DNA of 64,000 nt from Rothia nasimurium. Lineage in GTDB: Bacteria > Actinomycetota > Actinomycetes > Actinomycetales > Micrococcaceae. A program made the translations under genes and the position numbers. Position 1 is the stretch's first letter; the number at the start of each line of letters is the position of its first letter. This document shows, piece after piece, positions 43,584 to 51,427 of the stretch. The DNA lies in NCBI RefSeq assembly GCF_928391935.1, contig NZ_CAKMTD010000004.1:1-64000 (forward strand). The letters are read 5' to 3'. The notes under the pieces are model-generated. The model did not search any database. It saw only the letters and a list, made by a program, of their open reading frames with translations, and was not told the origin of the DNA.

Positions 43584-44891
43584 ATGATTGACATTAACCT
43601 CCTGCGTGAAAACCCTGATCTTTTCCGTGCCTCCCAGCGGGCCCGCGGCGCCGACGAAGCCGTAATCGACCAGATCCTCGAAGCCGACGCCACCCGCCGC
43701 ACCTCCATCAACGAGTTCGAGAAGCTCCGCGCCGAGCAGAACGTCTTCTCCAAGAAGATCGGCAAGGCCGCCAAGGAAGAGAAGCAGGCCCTACTCGCTG
43801 AGGTTAAGGAACTCTCCCAGAAGGTATCAGAAGCTAAGGCTGCCGCCGACGCAGCAGCCGCCCGCCAGGAAGAGCTCGTCTCTGGCGTCGGCAACCTGAT
43901 TATTGACGGTATTCCCGCAGGTGGCGAGGACGACTACGTCGTCGTCAAGCATGTGGGTGAACCCCGCAACTTCGAGGCCGAGGGCTTCGAACCCCGCGAC
44001 CACCTCGAAATCGGCGAGCTGGTTGACGGTATCGACATGGTGCGCGGCGCTAAGGTTTCAGGTGCCCGCTTCTACTTCCTCAAGGGCCACGTCGCCCGCC
44101 TAGAGCAGGCCCTCATGTGGATGGCCCTCGACCAGGCCACCGCCAACGGCTTTACCATGCTCACCACCCCCACCCTGGTGCGTCCTGAAACCATGAACGG
44201 TACCGGCTTCAACGTCGAACACGACGACGAAATCTACCGCCTGGAGCGCGACGACCTCTACCTGGTTGGTACCTCCGAGGTCGCTATCGCTGGCTACCAC
44301 GCCGACGAAATCATCGACTTCGAGAAGGGCCCGAAGAAGTACCTGGGCTGGTCCTCCTGCTACCGCCGCGAGGCTGGCTCCGCAGGTAAGGACACCCGCG
44401 GTATCATTCGCGTCCACCAGTTCAACAAGGCAGAAATGTTCGTCTACTGCCCCGTTGAGCAGGCAGAAGAGATGCATGCCAAGATGCTGGCCTGGGAAGA
44501 AGAAATGCTGGCCAAGTGCGAGCTCTCCTACCGCGTGATTGACACCGCCGCAGGCGACCTGGGCTCCTCCGCCGCCCGCAAGTTCGACTGCGAAGCCTGG
44601 GTGCCCACCCAGGGGGCCTACCGCGAACTGACCTCAACCTCCAACTGCACCACCTACCAGGCCCGCCGCCTCAACGTCCGTGAGCGCATGCCCGACACCG
44701 TCACCGCAGAGGGCAAGACCAAGAAGGGCGGCACCCGCACCGTCGCCACCCTCAACGGCACCCTGGCCACTACCCGCTGGCTGGTTGCAATCCTCGAAAC
44801 CCACCAGCAGGCCGATGGCTCCGTCCGTATCCCCGAGGCCCTGCGCCCCTACATGGGCGGCCTTGAGGTTATTCCCACCGTCGCTCAGTAG
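43584..44891 (+). CDS. serS: Serine-tRNA ligase
   Basis: This 435-aa class II synthetase charges tRNA-Ser, with an N-terminal tRNA-binding coiled coil from about residue 30 to 110 ([20 protein letters not shown] ... [15 protein letters not shown]). The class II motifs follow: motif 2 [27 protein letters not shown] and motif 3 [18 protein letters not shown]. The start at [14 protein letters not shown] is the family's usual one; 31 upstream residues in frame are not conserved. It is followed by its own terminator. Confidence 0.96.
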   Translation: MIDINLLRENPDLFRASQRARGADEAVIDQILEADATRRTSINEFEKLRAEQNVFSKKIGKAAKEEKQALLAEVKELSQKVSEAKAAADAAAARQEELVSGVGNLIIDGIPAGGEDDYVVVKHVGEPRNFEAEGFEPRDHLEIGELVDGIDMVRGAKVSGARFYFLKGHVARLEQALMWMALDQATANGFTMLTTPTLVRPETMNGTGFNVEHDDEIYRLERDDLYLVGTSEVAIAGYHADEIIDFEKGPKKYLGWSSCYRREAGSAGKDTRGIIRVHQFNKAEMFVYCPVEQAEEMHAKMLAWEEEMLAKCELSYRVIDTAAGDLGSSAARKFDCEAWVPTQGAYRELTSTSNCTTYQARRLNVRERMPDTVTAEGKTKKGGTRTVATLNGTLATTRWLVAILETHQQADGSVRIPEALRPYMGGLEVIPTVAQ

Positions 44892-44902
44892 CTTATTTTT
44901 GG

Positions 44903-44957
44903 TTCCCCACGAGATTCTGTTTGTACTTGTCAAGCAGGGTTTCGTGGGGAATTTTTG
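44903..44957 (+). terminator. Terminator of serS
   Basis: TTCCCCACGA and TCGTGGGGAA form a perfect 10-bp stem around a 29-nt loop, followed by a TTTTT tail. Confidence 0.75.
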
Positions 44958-44989
44958 TGTTAACACACGGGAGGCTTAGGCCGCACCCC

Positions 44990-45019
44990 TTGAAAAGTTC
45001 GTCTAGGCGAACTTATGAT
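44990..45019 (+). promoter_or_regulatory. Promoter of the metal ABC transporter
   Basis: TTGAAA and TATGAT are 18 nt apart, one of the best promoters in the window. The whole spacer is filled by an operator-like palindrome (44995-45014). Confidence 0.7.
44995..45014. promoter_or_regulatory. Candidate DtxR/MntR operator
   Basis: AAGTTCGTCTAGGCGAACTT is a 20-bp dyad with 18 palindromic positions. It sits exactly between -35 and -10 of the transporter, so binding would block transcription. The DtxR-family gene at 47886-48569 is the obvious candidate to bind it. The motif is not a classical IdeR box. Confidence 0.6.
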
Positions 45020-45111
45020 GGTTGTACACACCAGACCATGAACAGGGCTTCACCGACTACAACGGCGTAAGTCAGAAGAACGCGCACCTCCAACGAAGGA
45101 ACAACGCACCC

Positions 45112-46059
45112 ATGAACAAGGCAACCCGCACCCCCCACACCCGCCGCCTCAGCCACCGCCTGCTCGCTGCCAGCGGGGCACTCGCCCTGGGCGTCCTCAC
45201 CGCCTGCACCCCAGGCGACGGCAGCGACACTACAGCGCAAAACGATACCCCCACCGTCATCGCCACCTTCACCGTGCTGGCAGATATGGCGCAGAACGTG
45301 GGCGGCGAACACATCACCGTAGAATCCCTCACCAAACCCGGCGCCGAAATACACGGCTACGACCCCACCCCGTCCGACGTGAAAAAGGGAGCGGACGCAG
45401 ACCTTATCCTCGCTAACGGACTAGGCCTGGAAGCATGGTTTGAACAGTTCTTACAGGACACCGACGCCCAGAGCGTGACCGTATCCGAGGGCGTACAGAC
45501 CATCAACATCGCTGAAGCAGAATCCGCCGGTAAGCCCAACCCGCATGCCTGGATGAGTCCGCTAGCAGCGCAGACTTACGTCGATAACATCGCAGACGCC
45601 TTCGCGGAGCTAGACCCCGACAACGCGGACGCCTTCCGAGCCAACGCCGAGACCTACAAGAAGCAGCTACAAGCCGTCCACGACGAGCTAGTGGCAGATC
45701 TTTCCACCGTACCCGAAGGCAAACGGGCCCTGGTGACCTGCGAAGGAGCCTTCTCCTACCTAGCAGCAGACGCCGGGCTCACCGAAAAGTACCTGTGGGC
45801 GGTGAACTCAGACGGCGAGCCGAGCGCCTCCCGGGTAGCTGAGGTGGCTGTTTTTGTAGAGGACAACAAGGTGCCCGCAGTGTTCTGCGAGTCCACAGTG
45901 TCGTCTAAGACCATGGAACAGGTAGCTCAAGAATCAGGCTCAACCTACGCAGGTGCGCTCTACGTCGATTCGCTCTCTGAAGAAGGCGGAGACGTGCCCA
46001 CCTACCTGGACCTGATTCGCTATGACGCAGAAACCATTGCAGAGGCGCTCAGCAAGTAG
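45112..46059 (+). CDS. Metal ABC transporter substrate-binding lipoprotein
   Basis: This 315-aa lipoprotein has an N-terminal signal with lipobox LTAC near residue 34. It belongs to the ZnuA/MntC (cluster A-I) binding proteins that capture Mn, Zn or Fe. The metal ligands are visible as GAEIHGYDPTPSD (His near 78), PNPHAWMSP (His), TCEGAFSYLA (Glu) and DSLSEEGGDVPTYLDLI (Asp). The start has AAGGA 13 nt upstream; an upstream in-frame ATG-to-ATG stretch is not a signal. Manganese is favoured because the local regulator looks MntR-like. It heads a three-gene set. Confidence 0.87.
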   Translation: MNKATRTPHTRRLSHRLLAASGALALGVLTACTPGDGSDTTAQNDTPTVIATFTVLADMAQNVGGEHITVESLTKPGAEIHGYDPTPSDVKKGADADLILANGLGLEAWFEQFLQDTDAQSVTVSEGVQTINIAEAESAGKPNPHAWMSPLAAQTYVDNIADAFAELDPDNADAFRANAETYKKQLQAVHDELVADLSTVPEGKRALVTCEGAFSYLAADAGLTEKYLWAVNSDGEPSASRVAEVAVFVEDNKVPAVFCESTVSSKTMEQVAQESGSTYAGALYVDSLSEEGGDVPTYLDLIRYDAETIAEALSK

Positions 46060-46196
46060 CCCCGGCACATAACAAAACCTGGTAGATTCCCGCCCACTGA
46101 CCTGCGGCTGCCGGTGCAGGACGCGGCCCCACCCAGGAGGCCCGCAACCTGCCTTCCGGCGCCGCGTCCATAACTTCAAAAGAAACTGAGCAGCGT

Positions 46197-46202
46197 TAGA
46201 GT
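46197..46202 (+). promoter_or_regulatory. -10 of the metal transporter ATPase gene
   Basis: TAGAGT is 6 nt before the ATG at 46209 and has TTCAAA 16 nt upstream. It gives the ATPase a second, leaderless promoter inside the operon. A GGACGCGGC/GCCGCGTCC inverted repeat lies between the genes. Confidence 0.5.
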
Positions 46203-46208
46203 ACAAGA

Positions 46209-46952
46209 ATGAGCCTTTTAGATATCCGAGATGTAACGGTTACCTACGGCGACGTGCATGCTCTTCGGGGGGCGCACCTGGCAGTAGACGCCGGGAGCGT
46301 GTGCGGCTTGGTAGGCATGAACGGGTCGGGTAAGTCCACACTTTTTAAGGCGATCATGGGCGTTGCTCCCGCCAGCGGGTCGGTCATGATTGACGGTATG
46401 AACCCGAAAGCAGCGCGGAAAGCTGGCGTGGTGAGCTATGTTCCCCAACGGGAGGAAATCGACTTCTCCTTCCCCGTATCTGTCCGTGACGTGGTAGCAC
46501 AAGGACGGTACGGGCGGCTAGGCTTCGCCCGACGGCTCCGGGCCGAAGACCACGCCGCTGTGGATGAAGCCCTGGAAAGGGTAGAACTCACCGACCTGGC
46601 CCACCGGCAAATTGGCAACCTCTCAGGTGGCCAGCGCAAACGGGCTTTTGTGGCACGCGGACTGGCACAAGGAGCTAAACTCCTACTACTCGATGAGCCC
46701 TTCGCAGGGGTCGACAAACGGAGCGAAACCATGCTGGTAACCCTCCTGCGGGAACTACGGGACGCCGGGGCAGGGATCCTGATCTCAACCCACGACCTAG
46801 CCAACCTAGCAGACCTAGCAGACACCGCCGTCCTACTCCGCAACCAAGTGCTGATGGCAGGGGACCCCGCCACTGTACTCGCCCCCGATAACTTGGTGCG
46901 TGCCTTCGGCATGAACCCACTGACCCCAACCCAGGAGGGCAACCGTGCTTGA
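46209..46952 (+). CDS. Metal ABC transporter ATP-binding protein
   Basis: This 247-aa ATPase drives import by the neighbouring permease and binding protein. Walker A GMNGSGKST is near residues 36-44, signature LSGGQRKRAFVARGLAQ near 140, Walker B LLLLDEPFAGVD near 160 and switch ISTHDL near 190. It is closest to the MntA/ZnuC group. It follows the binding-protein gene after 150 nt and overlaps the permease gene by 8 nt. Confidence 0.92.
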   Translation: MSLLDIRDVTVTYGDVHALRGAHLAVDAGSVCGLVGMNGSGKSTLFKAIMGVAPASGSVMIDGMNPKAARKAGVVSYVPQREEIDFSFPVSVRDVVAQGRYGRLGFARRLRAEDHAAVDEALERVELTDLAHRQIGNLSGGQRKRAFVARGLAQGAKLLLLDEPFAGVDKRSETMLVTLLRELRDAGAGILISTHDLANLADLADTAVLLRNQVLMAGDPATVLAPDNLVRAFGMNPLTPTQEGNRA

Positions 46953-47799
46953 CGTACTCCTAGAACCGCTGACCTATGGCTTTATGCAACGCGGATTCCT
47001 GGTGACAGTGATTGCCGCCCTCGTCTGCGCCCTGCTGTCCTGCTGGCTGGTGCTCATGGGCTGGTCGCTCATGGGTGACGCTATCTCTCACGCCGTCCTG
47101 CCCGGGGTGGTGCTCGCCTACATGGTGGGTGCGCCCTTCGCCGTGGGGGCGGTGATCGCCGGTTTGCTTGCAGTTGCCCTCATTGGGGCGGTGCGTGGTA
47201 GCGGGCGCATCAGGGAGGACGCCGCCATTGGCATCGTTTTTACGGTGATGTTCGCGCTGGGGCTGGTACTGATTTCCGTGACGCCCTCCCAGACGGACCT
47301 GCACAACATACTCTTTGGCAACGTGCTAGGGGTGTCCTGGGCTGAAGTCGCCCAAATCGCGGTGTTGGCGGTACTGGTAGTCACCGTACTCATGATCAAA
47401 CGCCGCGACCTGGTGCTCTACGCCTTTGACCCCGGCTACACCCACGCCATTGGTCTGAGCCCGCGTCTGCTGGCAGGGATCCTGCTGGTGGCGCTCGCCC
47501 TGACCTCGGTACTCGCCTTGCAGATTGTGGGCGTGGTGCTGGTCGTCGCCATGCTGGTAATTCCCGGCTCTACAGCGCGTCTGCTCACCGATAGGTTCAG
47601 CACCATGCTGGCGATTTCTGCCGGTGTGTCCCTAGCCGGTGCCCTGGTGGGGCTCTACGCCAGCTACCATCTAGACGTCTCCGCCGGTGGCGCGGTAGTA
47701 ATCGCCTTAGGCACTTTCTTCGGCGTAGCCTACCTATGTGCTCCTCGCCATGGCCTACTGGCTCGACGCCAGGCAACCGCACAGGCGTCCAAGGGCTAG
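46945..47799 (+). CDS. Metal ABC transporter permease
   Basis: This 284-aa permease has eight to nine hydrophobic helices and belongs to the ABC-3 family (ZnuB/MntB/TroC). SLMGDAISHAVLPGVVLAYMVG (residues about 34-55) and ALQIVGVVLVVAMLVIPGSTARLLTDRF (near 190-217) are conserved. It starts with GTG behind AGGAGGG, overlapping the ATPase stop. The regulator gene converges on it 86 nt downstream with no clear terminator between. Confidence 0.92.
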   Translation: MLDVLLEPLTYGFMQRGFLVTVIAALVCALLSCWLVLMGWSLMGDAISHAVLPGVVLAYMVGAPFAVGAVIAGLLAVALIGAVRGSGRIREDAAIGIVFTVMFALGLVLISVTPSQTDLHNILFGNVLGVSWAEVAQIAVLAVLVVTVLMIKRRDLVLYAFDPGYTHAIGLSPRLLAGILLVALALTSVLALQIVGVVLVVAMLVIPGSTARLLTDRFSTMLAISAGVSLAGALVGLYASYHLDVSAGGAVVIALGTFFGVAYLCAPRHGLLARRQATAQASKG

Positions 47800-47885
47800 T
47801 CGTCCAGGGACGAGGGAAGAGCTAGTCGGCACCTTCTCACAAGACGGGCAAGCCACAACGAGACCGCCCAGCACCCCCCTACCTT

Positions 47886-48569
47886 CTACAGGTAAGAGAC
47901 ATACACGGCGGCAGCTGCACCCGCATCGAGGGGGAGCCCAGAACCATTAGGCAGAACCAGATCCACGGCGGAACCCTGCCCCGCCTCTGCACTGTTAACA
48001 GCGGTAACTTCCAAGCGCGTACCCGGGGCAATGCCATGCCCTGCAAAGAACCGCAAAAGCTGGGGGTCGTCGTCCGAAATACGCTCTACCAGCACCCTGT
48101 CCTTCGGCGAACAATCAAGCAGGGTATGCGGGGCAATGGACTCTACCTCACCCGTGGGGGAGGGAATCGGGTCGCCGTGTGGATCGCGGGTCGGGTGCCC
48201 CAACAGGGCGTCAATCCGTTCAATCATTAAATCTGAGACGGCGTGTTCCAACACCTCCGCCTCATCATGTACCTGATCCCAGGTGTAGCCCAGCGTCTTC
48301 ACCAGAAAAGTCTCAACCAGGCGGTGGCGGCGCACCATCGACACCGCATATTCCCGTCCCTGCTCTGTCAGCTCAATTGTCCCGTACCGCTGGTGCTCCA
48401 CCAGCCCGGCGGCAGCAAGCCGCTTCACAGCGTCCGATACCGACGACGGACGCAACCCTGCCCTCGCCGCAATGACAGAGGTAGATGCCGGCTCGGTACC
48501 GTGCTCGGTAATGCCCCAAATAATTTTGAGGTAGTTCTGGGTACTGTTAGACAGCTTGGCAAGAGACAT
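47886..48569 (-). CDS. DtxR/MntR-family metal-dependent regulator
   Basis: This 227-aa repressor has an N-terminal winged helix (STSVIAARAGLRPSSVSDAVKRLAAAGLVEHQ), a dimerisation and metal domain with HRLVETFLVKTLGYTWDQVHDEAEVLEHAVSD (residues about 75-106, the Glu and His ligands) and a C-terminal SH3-like domain. DtxR-type proteins bind Mn or Fe and repress uptake genes. It converges on the metal transporter and probably acts at the palindrome at 44995. The ATG is fixed by TAAACT exactly 7 nt upstream; an upstream ATG would precede the hexamer. Confidence 0.9.
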   Translation of the reverse strand: MSLAKLSNSTQNYLKIIWGITEHGTEPASTSVIAARAGLRPSSVSDAVKRLAAAGLVEHQRYGTIELTEQGREYAVSMVRRHRLVETFLVKTLGYTWDQVHDEAEVLEHAVSDLMIERIDALLGHPTRDPHGDPIPSPTGEVESIAPHTLLDCSPKDRVLVERISDDDPQLLRFFAGHGIAPGTRLEVTAVNSAEAGQGSAVDLVLPNGSGLPLDAGAAAAVYVSYL

Positions 48570-48576
48570 ACCTACA

Positions 48577-48582
48577 AGTTTA
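48577..48582 (-). promoter_or_regulatory. Leaderless -10 of the metal regulator gene
   Basis: TAAACT on the minus strand is 7 nt before the ATG at 48569. No copy of the transporter palindrome is seen here, so autoregulation through it is unlikely. Confidence 0.55.
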
Positions 48583-48625
48583 ACCCCCACTTCTGTACTG
48601 GCCCGACCCGGTAGATTCGCGAACT

Positions 48626-48680
48626 GCGGGGTTTCTTTCGAACTGCGGATATTCTTACCGCATCTCGAAAGAAACCCCGT
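48626..48680. repeat. Interspersed palindromic repeat, copy 2
   Basis: Arms of 23 nt match at 20 positions around a 9-nt loop ATATTCTTA. Including flanks of a few bases it is nearly identical to the reverse complement of the copy at 11254-11308. It lies between the divergent metal regulator and HAD genes. Confidence 0.8.
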
Positions 48681-48750
48681 ATCTCACAGTATGGACGCCC
48701 CGCTGGGCGGCCCTTCACCCGGCGCTCACCTTGCCTTAACCCGGCTTTTG

Positions 48751-48756
48751 TATAGT
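48751..48756 (+). promoter_or_regulatory. -10 of the second HAD gene
   Basis: TATAGT is close to consensus and lies 29 nt before the ATG. No convincing -35 at the right distance is seen. Confidence 0.4.
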
Positions 48757-48785
48757 CTGGTCTAGACGAGAGAAAAGAGACACCG

Positions 48786-49646
48786 ATGATTTCAGAGATC
48801 AAGGATATGAAGACCTTGCCCCTGCGCCGCTCAGCCTGGCAGAAAGAAGAGGGCGCCAAGTACCTGGTGGCTATCGATGTCGATGGAACCCTGGTTACCC
48901 ACGACGGGGTCATGAGCGAGGCCGTCAAAAAGGCAGCCCAAGAGGTTGTGGACGCGGGCCACCACGTCGTCATTTCGACTGGACGGTCCCTGGGTGCCAC
49001 CCTGCCCATCGTTGAGATGATCGGGCTGACGCGCGGCTACGCGGTCAGCTCCAACGGGGCGGTTACCCTCAGCATCGACCCCTCCCTAGAGGCGGGCTAC
49101 CGCATCATTGATAAGGTCAGCTTTGACCCCTCCCAGGCCATCAAGGTTCTCAAGGCTAAGCTGCCGCAGGCCTCCCTGGCCCTGGAAGCACCCGACGGTA
49201 CGGTGTACGCCACCGATAACTTTGAGGATTGGTCTTTCGGCGTCAACACCGTGAAGACCACCCGCACCGAGATGGCCGCGATGAAGTCGGCTGTGCGTGT
49301 GGTGGTCTGCTCACCCACAGACACCCCTGACGACTTCAAACGCGCTATCTACGATTCGGGCCTGCACGGGGTGAACTACGCGGTGGGCTGGAGCGCCTGG
49401 CTGGACGTAGCAGCCCACGGGGTCTCCAAGGCGACGGCCCTGGAGCAGATCCGCCGTAAGCTGCGCGTGGACCCCCGCCACACCATCGCCATCGGCGACG
49501 GCCTCAACGACAAGGAAATGATCCACTGGGCCGCCCGCGGTGTTGCCATGGGCCAGGCCCTATCTGAGGTGGCGGAGCTGGCTACTGACGTCACCGGTTC
49601 GGTCTACGAGGACGGCACGGTGCCGATCCTGCGGGAGCTACTCTAA
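48786..49646 (+). CDS. HAD-superfamily hydrolase, Cof type (second)
   Basis: This 286-aa cytosolic phosphatase has motif I DVDGTLVTHDG (residues about 32-42), motif II STGRSLG, a mid C2 cap, Lys in GVSKATALEQI and motif IV GDGLNDKEMI near 238-247. Family members act on sugar phosphates or flavin mononucleotide. A second start at 48810 would lose a poorly conserved leader. It is followed without a gap by the DCC gene, so the two are cotranscribed. Confidence 0.85.
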   Translation: MISEIKDMKTLPLRRSAWQKEEGAKYLVAIDVDGTLVTHDGVMSEAVKKAAQEVVDAGHHVVISTGRSLGATLPIVEMIGLTRGYAVSSNGAVTLSIDPSLEAGYRIIDKVSFDPSQAIKVLKAKLPQASLALEAPDGTVYATDNFEDWSFGVNTVKTTRTEMAAMKSAVRVVVCSPTDTPDDFKRAIYDSGLHGVNYAVGWSAWLDVAAHGVSKATALEQIRRKLRVDPRHTIAIGDGLNDKEMIHWAARGVAMGQALSEVAELATDVTGSVYEDGTVPILRELL

Positions 49647-50015
49647 ATGCCCACAACCAATAGCCCCCAGGGCTTCCTACTCTATGACCCTGACTGCGGC
49701 ATCTGCCAAAAAGCCGCCCGGTTCCTCACCCACCTGGGCCTAGAGGCCCAGGTGCAGGCCGGGCACTACGACCGCCTAGAAGAGCACGGTGTCGATTTTG
49801 AGCGCTTCATGCACCAAATCCCCTTCATCACCGCCACCGGGCAGGTGGCCTACGGGGCGCTCGCCATCGCCCTAGCCCTGGCCACTAGTCGGTATGCGCC
49901 CGTGCGGGTGGTGGCGTCCGCCCTGAAGAACCCCCTGCTGCGCCCCCTGGCTGAGCGAATCTACCTGCGTATTTCCACCAACCGCTCCACCGCCTGCCAG
50001 CTCAAGCCCAAGTAG
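49647..50015 (+). CDS. DCC-family thiol-disulfide oxidoreductase (DUF393)
   Basis: This 122-aa protein begins MPTTNSPQGFLLYDPDCGICQKAARFL; the DxxCxxC signature of the DCC family is at residues about 14-20. Predicted thioredoxin-like activity is known only from the motif. It starts directly after the stop of the HAD gene. It is convergent with the SatD-like gene. The pairing with a HAD phosphatase is not explained. Confidence 0.82.
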   Translation: MPTTNSPQGFLLYDPDCGICQKAARFLTHLGLEAQVQAGHYDRLEEHGVDFERFMHQIPFITATGQVAYGALAIALALATSRYAPVRVVASALKNPLLRPLAERIYLRISTNRSTACQLKPK

Positions 50016-50039
50016 CCTGCCGACTAACCAGGGCGTGGC

Positions 50040-50654
50040 CTACTGCTCCTGGGCTCCTAAATCTTCTAGCAACTCAACGACGAGGGCGCGAGAAGCCAGC
50101 TCCTCATGCCAGTAAGCACGCACCAGGGCTTTGCTCACCGCCTGAGACGTAATACCCAAAGCCGCAGCCACTGCCTTTTGCTGCCCGCGCACCCCGGGTA
50201 CTAGCAGGTCGAGTACCCGCCACTCGGCCTCCGTCCGGGCGGACGCCACCCGGTAGAGCAGACGCAAGAGGCCAGTCACCTGATCCGCCCGAGCCCCCCG
50301 CCCCTCTGCATGCACACAGATACCGCGCGGAGGAGCCCCCGTCTGAGCCTGCTCCACAGCAGACCGGGACAGACTCAGCGCTGGACCCGTACACTCAGGG
50401 GTAGCCACCGCCCCCAGGGCTGCCGCAAAACGCGGCAGGGTCAGGGAACCGGCACCAATACCCACCCAGAACCCGGCATAGCGGGCACCGAGCAAGGCCG
50501 CCGCGAGGGCCTCCTCAGCCCGCTCAAAAGCCCCCTGCAACTCATCAGGGTAGGTGCGGCTGAAAGGGACAAGCGGAGCCAGCTGCTCCAGCCGGGCCTC
50601 CAGGGCGGCAAAATCGGCGGCGGCAGAGCGGGCGATGAAGGTGAGAACAAACAT
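50040..50654 (-). CDS. SatD-like winged-helix protein
   Basis: This 204-aa protein has an Ala/Leu-rich N-terminal half (FVLTFIARSAAADFAALEARLEQLAPLVPF) and a C-terminal helix-turn-helix, GQQKAVAAALGITSQAVSKALVRAYW. The layout recalls SatD-family proteins (PF16264), whose function is unclear. The call rests on pattern only. It probably reads a small signal and binds DNA, but nothing proves that. Immediately upstream on the same strand lies an unrelated unknown gene after 40 nt. Confidence 0.55.
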   Translation of the reverse strand: MFVLTFIARSAAADFAALEARLEQLAPLVPFSRTYPDELQGAFERAEEALAAALLGARYAGFWVGIGAGSLTLPRFAAALGAVATPECTGPALSLSRSAVEQAQTGAPPRGICVHAEGRGARADQVTGLLRLLYRVASARTEAEWRVLDLLVPGVRGQQKAVAAALGITSQAVSKALVRAYWHEELASRALVVELLEDLGAQEQ

Positions 50655-50693
50655 AGGTTTCAGTATGCCTTACAGGATGAGTCAAAGGAGCAC

Positions 50694-51425
50694 TTAGGGT
50701 TCCCAGAAAAGGGTTTCAGCATCGACCCCGGCTAGGAAGAGCTGCTCTTCAAGGTGGCGGCGGCACTCAATGGGGAAGCGGATACTGCTACACCCAAGGT
50801 CGGTGCCCAAGTAGGCGGTGATACGGTCAAAGCCCGTGAAATCGCGGGCCAGGGAACGGCACAGATGAACCAGCTCGCGGAGGTCTTCAGCTGAGCCAAA
50901 AGCCCAAAAATAGTCTGCACTGGTGAGCTGGAAGAGGCCAATTGGCTGGCCACCGCCGGGGGAGTCCTTGACCCGCACCCAACCTCCGCCAAGGTCGAAG
51001 GCATCCGGGCCATCGCCCGGGGCTAAGGGATCAAGCCGCCAGGTACGGGTATTCTCTAGCCAGTCAGGCAAAGCCGGCATATAGAGGGTGTCGTTTTTCC
51101 CCCAGGCCGGGGCCTTCTCAAAACTCCGGGCATACATGGCCGCCCAAAACTCGGCCTCACCACAGGTCACACCAATGCTGTTGAGCTGGTCAGGATCCCC
51201 CACAGAGGCTGATCGTTCAGCAAGCTGGGCCAAGGATTCCGGATCTTCCAGGGAAAGATCCGCCACGTAGGTTTGATCCCAGTAGGTAGGGCGGGTGTGG
51301 TAGCCCTGCTCCGTGAGCCGGTCGTTAATGCGGCGCAAGTAGTCAGGGTCGCCCAAGGCTACCGCTTGCCCATCAAAGAAGAGGACGTAGGGGGTCCGCC
51401 TACGATGCGTAGGGGAGAGCGCCAT
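50694..51425 (-). CDS. Conserved hypothetical protein downstream of the nuclease-helicase
   Basis: I do not recognise this 243-aa protein. It is rich in Trp and aromatic residues, with no signal peptide or membrane segment and no nuclease motif that I can read (MALSPTHRRRTPYVLFFDGQAVALGDPDYLRRINDRL). It starts 2 nt after the stop of the 1285-aa nuclease-helicase, a tight operon layout, which suggests it works with that enzyme. Confidence 0.6.
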   Translation of the reverse strand: MALSPTHRRRTPYVLFFDGQAVALGDPDYLRRINDRLTEQGYHTRPTYWDQTYVADLSLEDPESLAQLAERSASVGDPDQLNSIGVTCGEAEFWAAMYARSFEKAPAWGKNDTLYMPALPDWLENTRTWRLDPLAPGDGPDAFDLGGGWVRVKDSPGGGQPIGLFQLTSADYFWAFGSAEDLRELVHLCRSLARDFTGFDRITAYLGTDLGCSSIRFPIECRRHLEEQLFLAGVDAETLFWEP

Positions 51426-51427
51426 AC

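Noticed and set aside
42260..43894. A 544-codon frame starting antisense inside serS
   Set aside because: The first 155 codons run antisense to the conserved serS N-terminus and show no family resemblance; the kinase homology starts only after 43429.
47800..47885. Terminator between the metal permease and its regulator
   Set aside because: Only short stems (CGTCC/GGACG) and a small direct repeat are seen, with no T-run on either strand.
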